Positions 10,401 through 17,744 of a DNA stretch of 64,000 nt are shown here, one piece after another. The position numbers and the translations under genes were made by a program. This DNA comes from Mycetocola_A sp015752285. GTDB lineage: Bacteria > Actinomycetota > Actinomycetes > Actinomycetales > Microbacteriaceae. Under the pieces are notes generated by a model. It ran no database searches, was not told where the DNA came from, and saw nothing but the letters and a program-made list of their open reading frames with translations. The stretch lies in assembly GCF_015752285.1 (NCBI RefSeq), contig NZ_JADOUY010000002.1, positions 1 through 64,000 of the forward strand, in the 5' to 3' direction. The stretch's first letter is position 1, and the number at the start of each line of letters is the position of its first letter.

Positions 10401-10667
10401 GCGGATGCCGTCGAGACTTCAGAGACGCGCGAGCGAATCACCACGCTGCTCAACCAGTGGGACCGCCGCGCACGCGCTGCTCGCGAGGCCGGCGAGAGCC
10501 TCCTGTACGACCGTGCCAAGGCGGACGACTCCGCCTTGTTGAAGCGGTTCGGGCAGTCCGGCGAAGGTTGGCTGGTTGCCGACTCGATGCGCTCGGTTGA
10601 ACCCAACGTTGCCGTCGAGGTGCGGGAGCCATACGAGGAGGGGTCCAGTGCAACGGATCAAACATGA
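7473..10667 (+). CDS. drmA: DrmA-like DISARM helicase
   Basis: This 1064-aa SF2 helicase resembles the DISARM helicase DrmA. It has a long N-terminal region of about 400 residues, Walker A FPTGGGKT (418-425) followed by EAYLGLAAIEIF, and a four-cysteine zinc-ribbon-like insert (CPWC ... C...C around 535-570). A DELH box lies at 633-636, and motifs V/VI read SVGIDIPRLAL and QATSRVGRG near 850-877. DrmA works with the DUF1998 protein DrmB, which follows here with a 20-bp overlap. In DISARM the DrmA-DrmB complex binds and loads on incoming DNA. The start overlaps the previous stop (ATGA). The assignment rests on motif layout and the adjacent DrmB rather than alignment. Confidence 0.85.
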   Translation: MTLTRAQEIVLSHLRSAYVGPDSGDSEVIYNPPNRQYAVGMLFPRDREPEADDGAVVHESDEVDVDRMTAFDGEVEENGAAVPIAEDWRPSSAAISFITDSDTVACTVAGATYAAIEGDGPPSWRRTPFAISDLTLSPDRRIHEQSVGNVPIEVGSRWRHFGDARLVTVHLRVLAPSTGDDRLDATSMLYQVALAVSPTGAGTIREYDTRRAFDVNDESAELRLRFRNRKVYAVGHGMAADWTVSDGACSEVRLDPVPHFVIPDVETTGFKDGTREADALRLEHLATLDKNADQVLESLRAFVRQFGVWVEAQKGRVGSFGQDRKVAGRIVSRSEEALTRMIKSLDLLGDERNVTLRTAFSLAMAAMRLQMQQAVFNRDGSRPEPSWRPFQLGFLLVSLASTVDNKHKERGLVDLIWFPTGGGKTEAYLGLAAIEIFRRRLSDGPAGGGTAILTRYTLRLLTSQQFQRAASLVCAMELLRRADRIGDPRANHMTPFSIGLWVGNEVTPGTRKDAKSALDRLRKAARPEEANQFQVESCPWCATPLLPRVRSPRLNEYGVRMVGRDIVIHCVNSSCEFADEIPVCVVDELLYEEPPTILLATVDKFARLQFRPEAGRLLGLNTAFQQPSLIIQDELHLLSGPLGTTVAVFDAVIQMLLAANGSTPKIVASTATIRASDEQVQGLYGRRVALYPPSGLDDDTTFFSRPVTSGEGRLYLGLMPQALSQMSATVSASAPLIEIPEMLRGHPDAGTSLDAYWTTVMYHNSLRELGRTGTLVVDDVNARLEPRAERLEHELRTVRAGRVLELTSRRGPEELPNDLRELRRSADESDQAVDVVLSSNMLSVGIDIPRLALMLMVGQPRTTSEYIQATSRVGRGKVRGVVTTLFRSNRARDRSHFETFRGYHEALYRSVEPTSVTPWSLASRERSLAGALVALIRHLGPGLSSNDAARDFDLNNSAQRALVDMLVSGLLAGVERADAVETSETRERITTLLNQWDRRARAAREAGESLLYDRAKADDSALLKRFGQSGEGWLVADSMRSVEPNVAVEVREPYEEGSSATDQT

Positions 10668-12459
10668 CCTGCGACTGTCGGAGACCGTGTCGCCGTTCGG
10701 CGTCGGCGCAGTCGTAGACATTCGAGGGGAGTCGTTGATCGCACCCGACACTTCGTGGTGGGACGAGCGCCACGCGCCCGAGATCCACTGCGCGCGACTC
10801 GTCGAGCGGCTCGGTCCCAGCGTGCTTCGTGAGGCACCCACCCACTCAGGACGCACGGGCAAGGACACTGCGGGACTGCTGTACTGGCGCTTTCCAGCTT
10901 GGCGATTCTGCGAGCGGTGCTCCGGGCTCTCGCAGCGAAGCGGCAAAGACCGGGGCAAGTGGACCAACAAGTGCGAATGCGACGGCATGCTCGTCCCGAT
11001 GCGATATGTCGCCGTCTGCGAAATGGGTAGCCACCTCCAGGACATTCCTTGGTTCATGTGGGCCCACCGCGGACGCGACGCTGGCGTTACCGAGGCGGTC
11101 CGTCACTGCCGGGCGTACAAGGAACTACGTTTCGTTCGTTCGGCCAAGCACGGTGAGGGTCTGAAGGCCCTTCGGGTGGAATGCGGCGGCTGCAAGCGTT
11201 CCCGCCCTATGTCGGACCTGGTCAGCAGGGAAGCACTTGCCCATGACGGCATCCGGTGCAAGGGCACCCAACCATGGCAGGACCCACGGCAGGATGACGC
11301 CTGCGAGCACGCACTTGTTGCCGTCCAGCGGGGCGCGACGGGCAACTACATAGCGGAACGCATCTCCGCACTCGACATCCCCGAAGAGAAGCCGCAGTCG
11401 ATCGCGGTCGCTGACGCCATCCGCGCACATGCTGACTTCGGTCGAGTTGTCGATGACAACGGTGGGCCCAAGGCTGAGATGATCGCGGGCTGGATCGCCG
11501 ACGAAGTCGGTGCCGCGGCCGAGGACGTCCTCAGCCTGGCAGCCGCGGGCGGCAACCCGCACGACGATGTCCTTGCAGATCTCAAGGATGGCGAGTGGGC
11601 GGCTTTCCTCAAGAAGCTCGGAACGCCTGGGCGTGACAATAGCGAGGGCGAATTCGTCGTCGACTCGTGGTCTACGTCCGATCGTTCTGGCATCCCCGCG
11701 ACACTGGCTGAACGGCTGACCGCGGTCGGCCAGGTTCGGCGAGTGCGCGAGGTCAGAGCTCTCAAGGGCTTCCGCCGGTACTCCGCTGAGGCCGAGATGA
11801 TTCCGGCCGATCTGTCGCTCAAGGGCAAGCGCAAGCCAACACTTCCCGCGATCGAGATGTACGGGGAAGGGATCTTCCTCCAGTTCAGCGAGGTGTTCCT
11901 CGCTGAGTGGGAGCAGCACGCAGCGGTCCGTGCACGGGCCGGTATCCTGCTGGACCGGCGATCGAAGACGCCCTGGGCAAGTCGACTGGACGTCCCGGAG
12001 GCGCGTTTCGTTGCCCTCCACACGATCGCTCACCTGCTGATTCGCCGCCTAGCGTATGCGTCTGGGTACTCGTCTGCCTCGCTTCAGGAACGGATCTACG
12101 CGAGCTCCACCCGTCCTGACCGCACGGCCGGAGTGCTGATCTATACGGCTGCGGGTGACGCGCAGGGCACGCTGGGCGGTCTCGTTCGGCTCGGTGACCC
12201 CGACCAGCTGGTTCCATTGCTTCTCGCAGCAATCGATGACGCCGATGTCTGCTCAAACGATCCGGTCTGCATCGAGAGCGACAGGCAGGGTGCCTCGAGC
12301 CTCAATCTGTCGGCATGCCACGGGTGCTCGCTTGTGAGCGAGACGTCGTGCGAGACCGCAAACAGACTGCTTGACCGTCAATTGATACTTGGCGGGCGCG
12401 ACTTCCCAGGGCTGTTGGAGGGCGTACTCGACGAGGTCCGGGAGCTCAGCGCGCCCTAG
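10648..12459 (+). CDS. drmB: DrmB-like protein with C-terminal DUF1998
   Basis: The GTG at 10648 is chosen over the longer frame from 10576. It is preceded by GAGGAGGGG, and the product then begins with the typical DrmB opening VQRIKHDLRLSETVSPFGVGA. The 603-aa protein carries a cysteine cluster near residues 90-115 (CERC ... CECDG), a second CGGC near 180, and the DUF1998 domain at the C-terminus. DUF1998 is recognisable from LHTIAHLLIRRLAYASGYSSASLQERIY-type sequence and the last cysteine set CSNDPVC ... CHGCSL ... CETANRLLDR. DUF1998 proteins are the regular partners of DrmA and of DruE-type helicases. It is the last gene of the operon and faces the vsr/methyltransferase pair. Confidence 0.87.
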   Translation: MQRIKHDLRLSETVSPFGVGAVVDIRGESLIAPDTSWWDERHAPEIHCARLVERLGPSVLREAPTHSGRTGKDTAGLLYWRFPAWRFCERCSGLSQRSGKDRGKWTNKCECDGMLVPMRYVAVCEMGSHLQDIPWFMWAHRGRDAGVTEAVRHCRAYKELRFVRSAKHGEGLKALRVECGGCKRSRPMSDLVSREALAHDGIRCKGTQPWQDPRQDDACEHALVAVQRGATGNYIAERISALDIPEEKPQSIAVADAIRAHADFGRVVDDNGGPKAEMIAGWIADEVGAAAEDVLSLAAAGGNPHDDVLADLKDGEWAAFLKKLGTPGRDNSEGEFVVDSWSTSDRSGIPATLAERLTAVGQVRRVREVRALKGFRRYSAEAEMIPADLSLKGKRKPTLPAIEMYGEGIFLQFSEVFLAEWEQHAAVRARAGILLDRRSKTPWASRLDVPEARFVALHTIAHLLIRRLAYASGYSSASLQERIYASSTRPDRTAGVLIYTAAGDAQGTLGGLVRLGDPDQLVPLLLAAIDDADVCSNDPVCIESDRQGASSLNLSACHGCSLVSETSCETANRLLDRQLILGGRDFPGLLEGVLDEVRELSAP

Positions 12460-12473
12460 ACTTCCCGGCAGTG

Positions 12474-12785
12474 TCAGGTTTCACCATGTGCCTGGACGAC
12501 TGAGCAGACAAGTTCGGTCACCAACTGAGGGTCCTCGTGCTCTCAGAAACGCAGCACGCGCCAGCCTGCCGATCTCAGCACGTCGTCTGTCTTAGCGTCC
12601 CGCACCTTATTTCATCTGAGCTTGACGGCCCACCAGTCGGCGTTCGCGCGCGGATGTGTGCCGTGCTCCGGGCATCCGCGCCAGAAGCATCCGTCGTTTC
12701 CTTCCCCCACGCCGATTCCTTGATCCTGATGAGGTCGAGGGGCGTTCAATCGTTGGACCGCCCTTGCACGCGCCGTGGGGCGCTT
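12474..12785 (-). pseudogene. Degenerate second vsr gene
   Basis: Reading the minus strand gives recognisable Vsr sequence: DGCFWRGCPEHGTHPRANAD, WWAVKLR, then a TGA (12612-12614), NKVRDAKTDDVLRSAGWRVL, RF, a second TGA (12543-12545) and EHEDPQLVTELVCSVVQ. Both stops fall in frame. The second sits exactly where the intact neighbour has the Trp of FWEHE, consistent with TGG to TGA decay. The N-terminal half before about 12730 is poorly conserved and the exact 5' boundary is uncertain. It lies directly downstream of the intact vsr gene in the same orientation, so it is a relic of duplication or of a replaced restriction-modification unit. Confidence 0.75.
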
Positions 12786-13225
12786 TAGTGCTCACCGGCA
12801 CGGAGGGCCTGCTCGACTACCTCTGCCGCCGAGTCCATGTCCTCATGCTCCCAGAAGCGAAGGACCACCCATCCGATGGCCGACAGATGGGCATCGGTCC
12901 CGCGGTCCCGCGACACGTTCTTCTCGAGCTTGGCGACCCACCAGTCATGGTTGGACCGCGGCAGCGTTCCGTGGAGTGGGCAGGAATGCCAGAAACAGCC
13001 ATCGACGAATACCGCCACGTGTTTCCCGGTGAAGAGCACGTCCGCACGACGACGGCTCATCCCGGGAAGTGGCGCATCGACCCGATAGCGTAACCCCCGA
13101 GCGAACAATAACTTCCTCAACCGCAACTCCGGAGCGGTGTCCCTGCGGCGTTGCTTCGACATCCGGACACCGACCGAATGAACGACAACAGGATCACCGC
13201 CGATGGGATCAGATTCACGGTTCAT
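12785..13225 (-). CDS. vsr: Very short patch repair (Vsr) endonuclease
   Basis: The 146-aa protein matches the Vsr T:G mismatch nicking endonuclease throughout. RRRDTAPELRLRKLLFARGL is followed by PGMSRRRADVLF with the catalytic Asp, AVFVDGCFWHSCPLHGTLP, WWVAKLEKNVSRDRGTD and FWEHED. The conserved Cys/His zinc ligands are present. Vsr repairs T:G mismatches produced by deamination of 5-methylcytosine and normally accompanies a C5 methyltransferase; here one is encoded 94 bp upstream on the same strand. The ATG at 13225 has a GGAAG-type site; an internal ATG at 13162 is an alternative start. Confidence 0.95.
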   Translation of the reverse strand: MNRESDPIGGDPVVVHSVGVRMSKQRRRDTAPELRLRKLLFARGLRYRVDAPLPGMSRRRADVLFTGKHVAVFVDGCFWHSCPLHGTLPRSNHDWWVAKLEKNVSRDRGTDAHLSAIGWVVLRFWEHEDMDSAAEVVEQALRAGEH

Positions 13226-13319
13226 ACCGCCACTTCCCGCTTTCCTGGTCCCGGTGATTCACGGTGGGCGAGGTCCCACAAACTAATCCGAAAGTAGAAT
13301 CCTGGTACCAAGTGGACGC

Positions 13320-14570
13320 TCAGAGTCGTGACGACAGGAGGCCGACTGCACCGGCGGTGATATCAGTGGATGACCGTCGCGACTCTGTATCAGAACTCGG
13401 CTCCGACCCCGTATCGAGGTCCAAGTCCGAATCCGGACCGGAGTCCGGGGCGATCCCCGGGACAGCACTGACGTGGGCGTCCTCGGTATCTTGTGCTGCA
13501 AGTATGGCCTCGTCGTCCATGGCAGTCCATGGTGTTCTCGTCATCGTGTCGAGGAAATCCGCGGGGAGATCTCGACCGAGAGCCGCTGCCAAGACGTGAG
13601 CCGCCAAACGCGGTGGAATGGCGTTACCGATCTGTTGGGAGATGTCCTTGCCTGACCACGGGTAGTCAGCGGGAAAAGTCTGAAGCCGACCCGCTTCTGA
13701 GACGTTGAGGCGATCGAGTTCACCCTCGTCGGAGAACACGCGGTTTCGTGAGACTTTCCCGGTAACCGTAAAAGCCGGATCCTTCGAAGTGCGCCGGCCG
13801 CGGGCCTTCGGATCACCGCCGGTTCCATAATTGGAGACCATTACGAAGGGCTCTGCCCTGTCCAAGGTCTCGCCGATGTTCCGGTACGGCAGCAGCGCAG
13901 GTCGGTTCCTAGAAGCTTTCACCTCTTCTCTCCTGAACCGGTGGTGAGTAGGGGCGGGAAGTACGGGGGTCCGGTATCGGTTCGCGATCAGAATCGCCCG
14001 GCGGCGGGTCTGCGGAACTCCGTACTCCTCTGCGTGGAGTATGCCGGTCACGGTCTTGTAACCGAGTGACTCCAGGACCCTCGCCATGGCCTCCCAGACG
14101 GGCAGGACCGCCGGTACCTGCTCGAAGACGATTACCTGGTAGGGGTTGCCCGCCCGATGGGCCTCCAGCGCCCACCGCAGCGGCTGCAGCACCAGCCCGG
14201 TTCGTTCATCATCCAAAGCGGCCAGTTCCGTGGTGACGTCATCCCCGTCGACCATGCGCGCAATGAAAGACAGGACTTGGTTCAGCGCCTTACGACCGGC
14301 CCCGGCCCCGGCCACGGTATACGTCTGACACGGAGGCCCCCCAGTGAGGATCGTCGCATGGGGAAACTCGTTCGGACCGTGTTCCCGTACGTCACCTTGC
14401 ACGGTTTCCAGCCCCGCGGTCCGCCTGGTCGCACAGGCGTTTTCGTCCCACTCGATACCGGCCACGGACAACCCCAACCAGCGCGCGGCGACATCCAAAC
14501 CACCCGGACCGGCGAAGAGATCCACCATTTGAGCGGCAGAGGGAGGTGGGCCCGATTGCACAAATGTCAT
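13320..14570 (-). CDS. DNA (cytosine-5) methyltransferase
   Basis: The 416-aa protein has the C5-methyltransferase motifs in order: motif I MVDLFAGPGGLD (AdoMet binding, near residue 15), motif IV GGPPCQTY with the catalytic cysteine, motif VI FEQVP (ENV is usual, here EQV), motif VIII PQTRRRAIL and motif X QQIGNAIPP. A target-recognition region lies between VIII and X. The tail after about residue 370 is unusually rich in Asp and Ser. The frame is open to 14717, but similarity begins at MTFVQSGPPPSAAQMVDLF, so 14570 is taken as start; no strong ribosome site precedes it. It pairs with vsr, converges on the drmAB operon and could be the self-protecting methylase of the system, as drmMII is in class 2 DISARM. 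Confidence 0.92.
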   Translation of the reverse strand: MTFVQSGPPPSAAQMVDLFAGPGGLDVAARWLGLSVAGIEWDENACATRRTAGLETVQGDVREHGPNEFPHATILTGGPPCQTYTVAGAGAGRKALNQVLSFIARMVDGDDVTTELAALDDERTGLVLQPLRWALEAHRAGNPYQVIVFEQVPAVLPVWEAMARVLESLGYKTVTGILHAEEYGVPQTRRRAILIANRYRTPVLPAPTHHRFRREEVKASRNRPALLPYRNIGETLDRAEPFVMVSNYGTGGDPKARGRRTSKDPAFTVTGKVSRNRVFSDEGELDRLNVSEAGRLQTFPADYPWSGKDISQQIGNAIPPRLAAHVLAAALGRDLPADFLDTMTRTPWTAMDDEAILAAQDTEDAHVSAVPGIAPDSGPDSDLDLDTGSEPSSDTESRRSSTDITAGAVGLLSSRL

Positions 14571-14893
14571 AGGCCACGATCTTATCGTTCGACACGTCAC
14601 CGATGGACCAATATCCTCGGGCTTCCTCACCGATCGTAAGCAGGTCTCCCCGGCCCGGTGGTGCACCCACGGGGATGCTGATAGCGACCGCGCTTCGGTG
14701 TGGCGCTCTGCCCACATGACATGACTGTTGGAGTTTCCGTCATGCCACCTCTGCCATAAAGATGCAGGTTGGAAAAACGATCCCGAGATTCAGCGGCGCA
14801 TCGCCGAGGGTAGTACCGGGCTCGAATGGTACAACACCCCGGATTGTTTACCGCTCCCTGGTCTGGGCGGGCGTCGTGTAGCGCCGAAGGTTG
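14571..14893. other. Intergenic region without a supported gene
   Basis: The region upstream of the methyltransferase holds no convincing gene. A plus-strand TTG-initiated frame from 14728 is open for 103 codons, but it has no ribosome site or recognisable domain and overlaps the SHOCT gene antisense. The methyltransferase promoter should lie in the first 150 bp. Confidence 0.4.
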
Positions 14894-15061
14894 TCAAAGC
14901 CGTGCCAGCAGTTCTGCCTTCTTCGTGGCGAACTCCTCATCTGTCAGAATGCCCGCGTCCCGCAGCGAACCGAGTTTGTGCAGCTGGTCCGCCACGTCGA
15001 ACTGAGTCGCAGGGGTCGCTGCGCTCTCGTGCGGCCTAGCGAAAACGCTGAGAACCGTCAT
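14894..15061 (-). CDS. Small SHOCT-domain protein, possibly a remnant
   Basis: This 55-aa ORF ends in a clear SHOCT domain (short C-terminal domain): residues 26-54 read QLHKLGSLRDAGILTDEEF then ATKKAELLARL. SHOCT domains usually sit at the end of membrane or phage-associated proteins. The ATG at 15061 has no good ribosome site. A second small minus-strand ORF (15134 down to 15036) overlaps its start in another frame and also looks coding. The pair may therefore be one gene broken by a frameshift, or the surviving 3' end of a longer gene. It lies between the methyltransferase and the tRNA-like fragment, as cargo debris often does at island edges. Confidence 0.55.
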   Translation of the reverse strand: MTVLSVFARPHESAATPATQFDVADQLHKLGSLRDAGILTDEEFATKKAELLARL

Positions 15062-15495
15062 CGAAAAAATTCGAGGCCTCAGCGATGCCTGCGAGACGAT
15101 CCGCTTCGGACAGGATCTGTGACAGCCCGGACATCGGTCAGATGTGCCAGTGGGGGAAGCGAGCTACCGAGGTCGAAAGCACGGACACCCATCATTTACC
15201 CATCAAAAACAACCGTGCCCGACCGGATTTGTCCGCGTACAATCGAAGGCAGTGAACCGCCCGGTTCCCTGTAGATACAAGGGAATCCGCGAGTTCCGGT
15301 GACATTTAAGTGTGGTCCAGAAACCGCTCTGAACCTCCAAGGGGTCGCGGGTTCGAATCGCATAAGCAGAACCTCTATGTCCCGGAAACTCGAGGGTCTA
15401 CGAGACGTCGTTCGTTTCGGTTTTGATTCATCCATCGAGAACCATCCGGGGGATAGGCCACGCACCGTGTGGTTAGCAACACGAACGACGACTGG
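15062..15495. other. Gene-poor stretch at the probable island edge
   Basis: Apart from the small overlapping ORF at 15036-15134 (minus, 32 codons) and the tRNA-like fragment near 15.35 kb, I see no supported gene here. A plus-strand frame from 15299 crosses the tRNA-like sequence and runs into the flavoprotein gene antisense, so it is not accepted. Confidence 0.4.
15338..15359 (+). repeat. tRNA 3'-end-like fragment, candidate attachment site
   Basis: The stretch contains GGTCGCGGGTTCGAATC, the T-arm 5' strand and T-loop of a tRNA. The following bases (GCATAAG) do not complete the T-stem with the preceding GCGGG, and no acceptor stem or CCA is present, so this is not a functional tRNA. Integrative elements often use the T-loop and 3' end of tRNA genes as attachment cores and leave such partial copies. 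Its place between the defence genes and ordinary metabolic genes supports an att-site reading. Confidence 0.45.
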
Positions 15496-17742
15496 TCAGC
15501 CCAGCCTGCTCAGGTCGATGTTGTCGCGGAAGACATTGCCCGGGTCGACTCGACGCTTGATCGAACGCAGCCGATCGAGCGTCGCCTCATGAAACGCCAG
15601 CCGAAGTCGCCGTGCATTGAGGTCGGTTTCAAAGCTCAGGTAGGCGCCGACGGCGTGCGTCTCGACCGGGGCCCAGGCGGCGTCGAGCTCATCGCCGTCT
15701 GCCCCCAGCGCGACCACGGCGAAGTTCGCACCGCGTCCGGCGTACGCGGTGGCATCCGTGGCGATGTCACTCACAGCTCCGCCGGCGGAACGGATGCTGA
15801 AAACGTATGCGGCGCCAGCGTCAAGCAGGGAGCGGATATCGCGGACCAGCTCGGGCGTGAGGTGGTCCACGAGGATCGACCGCGACACGGGCTCACCCTG
15901 GCCGCGGTGTGGTTCGGTCGAGGCGACCATCGCGTCTTTATAGCGTTGGATGCGCACGTCCTGCGCGAGCAACGGTGCGATGTCGGCGAGAGGCTGCAGG
16001 ACTGAAAGAATCTCGTCCCTGTCGCCGGAGTTGACGAGGGCCAGCACCGATGCCTGACGCTGCTCACCGCGACGCCCTCCGCCCATCATGAGGTTGGCGC
16101 TGAGGATGCGCGGTGCGGCCTCTACGGCTCGGCCGAATCGTTCGAGGAAGCCGGCCACGTCGGTGGCATCGAAGGTCAGCTGCGCGAACGCGACCTCGCC
16201 CACCGGCTCGACGACGAACTCGAACGCCGTGACGATCCCCAGTGCGGAGCCGGCGCCACGCACCGCCCAGAACAGGTCGGGGTCGTGGTCGGCGTCAGCC
16301 CGCACGACCTCGCCGTCGGCGAGCACCAGCTCCACAGCGACCAGGTGGTCGATGGTCAGCCCGTGTTCATGGCCCAGCCAGCCGATGCCACCAGCCGTCG
16401 CAAGCCCTCCGACGCCGACTCCACCGTAGTCGCCGCTGGAAAGCGCCCACCCATAGGGGTCCAAGGCAGTGGCGACTTCCATCCAGCTCGCACCGGGACC
16501 GATCCGCACCAGTCGCCGTTCTGTGTCGAGCACAGTGATCTCGTTGAGGTGCCGTAGGTCGATGACGACGCCCCCGACGTTCGTGCTGCGGCCGCTGAAA
16601 CCGTGCCCCCTGCTGCGCAGTGCGAGTGGCAGGTCAGGATGCCGCTGGGCGAAAGCGAGCGCGTCGACGACCTGACCGACGTCGGCAGGTTGCAGCACGA
16701 TCCCGGGTGAGCCACCACGCATGTAGGTCGAGCGCACGTCGCGGTAGTCGGTGTCGCCGGGCTCAACAGCGGCCAGCCCGGCGGGAAGGTCGTCGTAGAG
16801 GATCCCCGCGCGCCGTCGGGCGAGAGCGGTAGCGTTCCGCGGTGCCGCGGCCAGAACTGTGTCGGCCATCTGGTCGCGCACAGGTGGAGAGGCCGCAACG
16901 GCGACCTGCTCACGGATAGCTGGTGCCACCTCTTCGGCGAACTCCTGCAGCACCTTCTGGTCGTCGCTGGCGACGATGAACAAGCTGATGCGGTCGTCGA
17001 GGGCCAGCCCGGCGAGTTCCTCGGCCCAATCGCGCGGGCGTCGTCCGGGGGTGGGGATGATCGTGAGAATGCGCCGCACGTCGTCGGGGACTCGCCCTGC
17101 TGCCACTGCGGCGTCGTCGATGATCCGATTCGCTTCGGCCAGTATGGGAGCGGTCAGAAATGGCTGCCCGACCATCCAGCCGTCGGCGAGGCGGCCGGTG
17201 AGGGCGAGCATGCGCGGCTTGTATGCCCCGACGTGCACCGGAATCGGGTGTGCACCGCTCGGCCCACGCCGAGCGCCGTACACCTGGTGGTGCCGGCCTT
17301 CCACGTGAACGCCGCCGGGAGCATCCGTATCCCAGATCCCTCTGATGATTTCGATGGCCTCCTCGAGCGCCGTTACGGACTGGCCGGTCGTGAGGCGGTC
17401 GCCGCCCATCGCCTCGATGGCATCCCAGAACCCGCCGGCGCCGAGCCCGAGCTCGAAACGACCACCGGAGAGCAGGTCGAGGCTCGCGGCTGCGCGGGCA
17501 ACGACGGCGGGCGGCCGCAGCGGGAGGTTCAGCACGTTGGGGGCGATGCGGATGCGCTCCGTTTGCGCGGCGACGTACGACATCAGCGTCCAAGTGTCGA
17601 GGAACGACGGCTGGTACGGGTGATCCTGAAAGGTCACCATATCGAAGCCCAGCCGTTCGACATGCGTGGCCAGCTCGACGACGGCACGCGGCCTGAGGCT
17701 GCTCGGCGTGATGAACGCGCCGAATTCGAGGGGGCGGTCCAC
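15496..17742 (-). CDS. Luciferase-like (LLM) flavin domain fused to FAD/BBE oxidase (copy 1)
   Basis: The 748-aa protein is a fusion. Residues 1 to about 300 are a bacterial luciferase-like TIM-barrel domain (FGAFITPSS opening, FQDHPYQ, NVLNLPLRPP, LELGLGAGGFWD-type segment, VHVGAYKP). Residues about 345-748 are an FAD-linked oxidase of the PCMH/berberine-bridge type: SRGHGFSGRS with H380 as candidate covalent FAD ligand, SSGDYGGVGVGGLATAGGIG, and the C-terminal DPGNVFRDN BBE motif. The LLM part would use reduced flavin (FMN or F420) and O2; the second part would oxidise a substrate with FAD. It lies 2 bp downstream of a flavin-reductase-like gene. A close paralogue is encoded at 24820-27036. 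The substrate is unknown. Confidence 0.9.
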   Translation of the reverse strand: MDRPLEFGAFITPSSLRPRAVVELATHVERLGFDMVTFQDHPYQPSFLDTWTLMSYVAAQTERIRIAPNVLNLPLRPPAVVARAAASLDLLSGGRFELGLGAGGFWDAIEAMGGDRLTTGQSVTALEEAIEIIRGIWDTDAPGGVHVEGRHHQVYGARRGPSGAHPIPVHVGAYKPRMLALTGRLADGWMVGQPFLTAPILAEANRIIDDAAVAAGRVPDDVRRILTIIPTPGRRPRDWAEELAGLALDDRISLFIVASDDQKVLQEFAEEVAPAIREQVAVAASPPVRDQMADTVLAAAPRNATALARRRAGILYDDLPAGLAAVEPGDTDYRDVRSTYMRGGSPGIVLQPADVGQVVDALAFAQRHPDLPLALRSRGHGFSGRSTNVGGVVIDLRHLNEITVLDTERRLVRIGPGASWMEVATALDPYGWALSSGDYGGVGVGGLATAGGIGWLGHEHGLTIDHLVAVELVLADGEVVRADADHDPDLFWAVRGAGSALGIVTAFEFVVEPVGEVAFAQLTFDATDVAGFLERFGRAVEAAPRILSANLMMGGGRRGEQRQASVLALVNSGDRDEILSVLQPLADIAPLLAQDVRIQRYKDAMVASTEPHRGQGEPVSRSILVDHLTPELVRDIRSLLDAGAAYVFSIRSAGGAVSDIATDATAYAGRGANFAVVALGADGDELDAAWAPVETHAVGAYLSFETDLNARRLRLAFHEATLDRLRSIKRRVDPGNVFRDNIDLSRLG

Positions 17743-17744
17743 GA

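Noticed and set aside
14728..15039. A plus-strand ORF of 103 codons beginning with TTG.
   Set aside because: It has no ribosome site or recognised domain and overlaps the SHOCT domain gene antisense, which has clear family similarity.
15338..15359. A functional tRNA gene.
   Set aside because: The T-arm cannot pair and no acceptor, D or anticodon arms could be found around it.
15299..15592. A plus-strand ORF covering the tRNA-like fragment.
   Set aside because: It runs antisense into the LLM/FAD fusion gene, and its codons follow the tRNA-like sequence, so it is unlikely to be coding.
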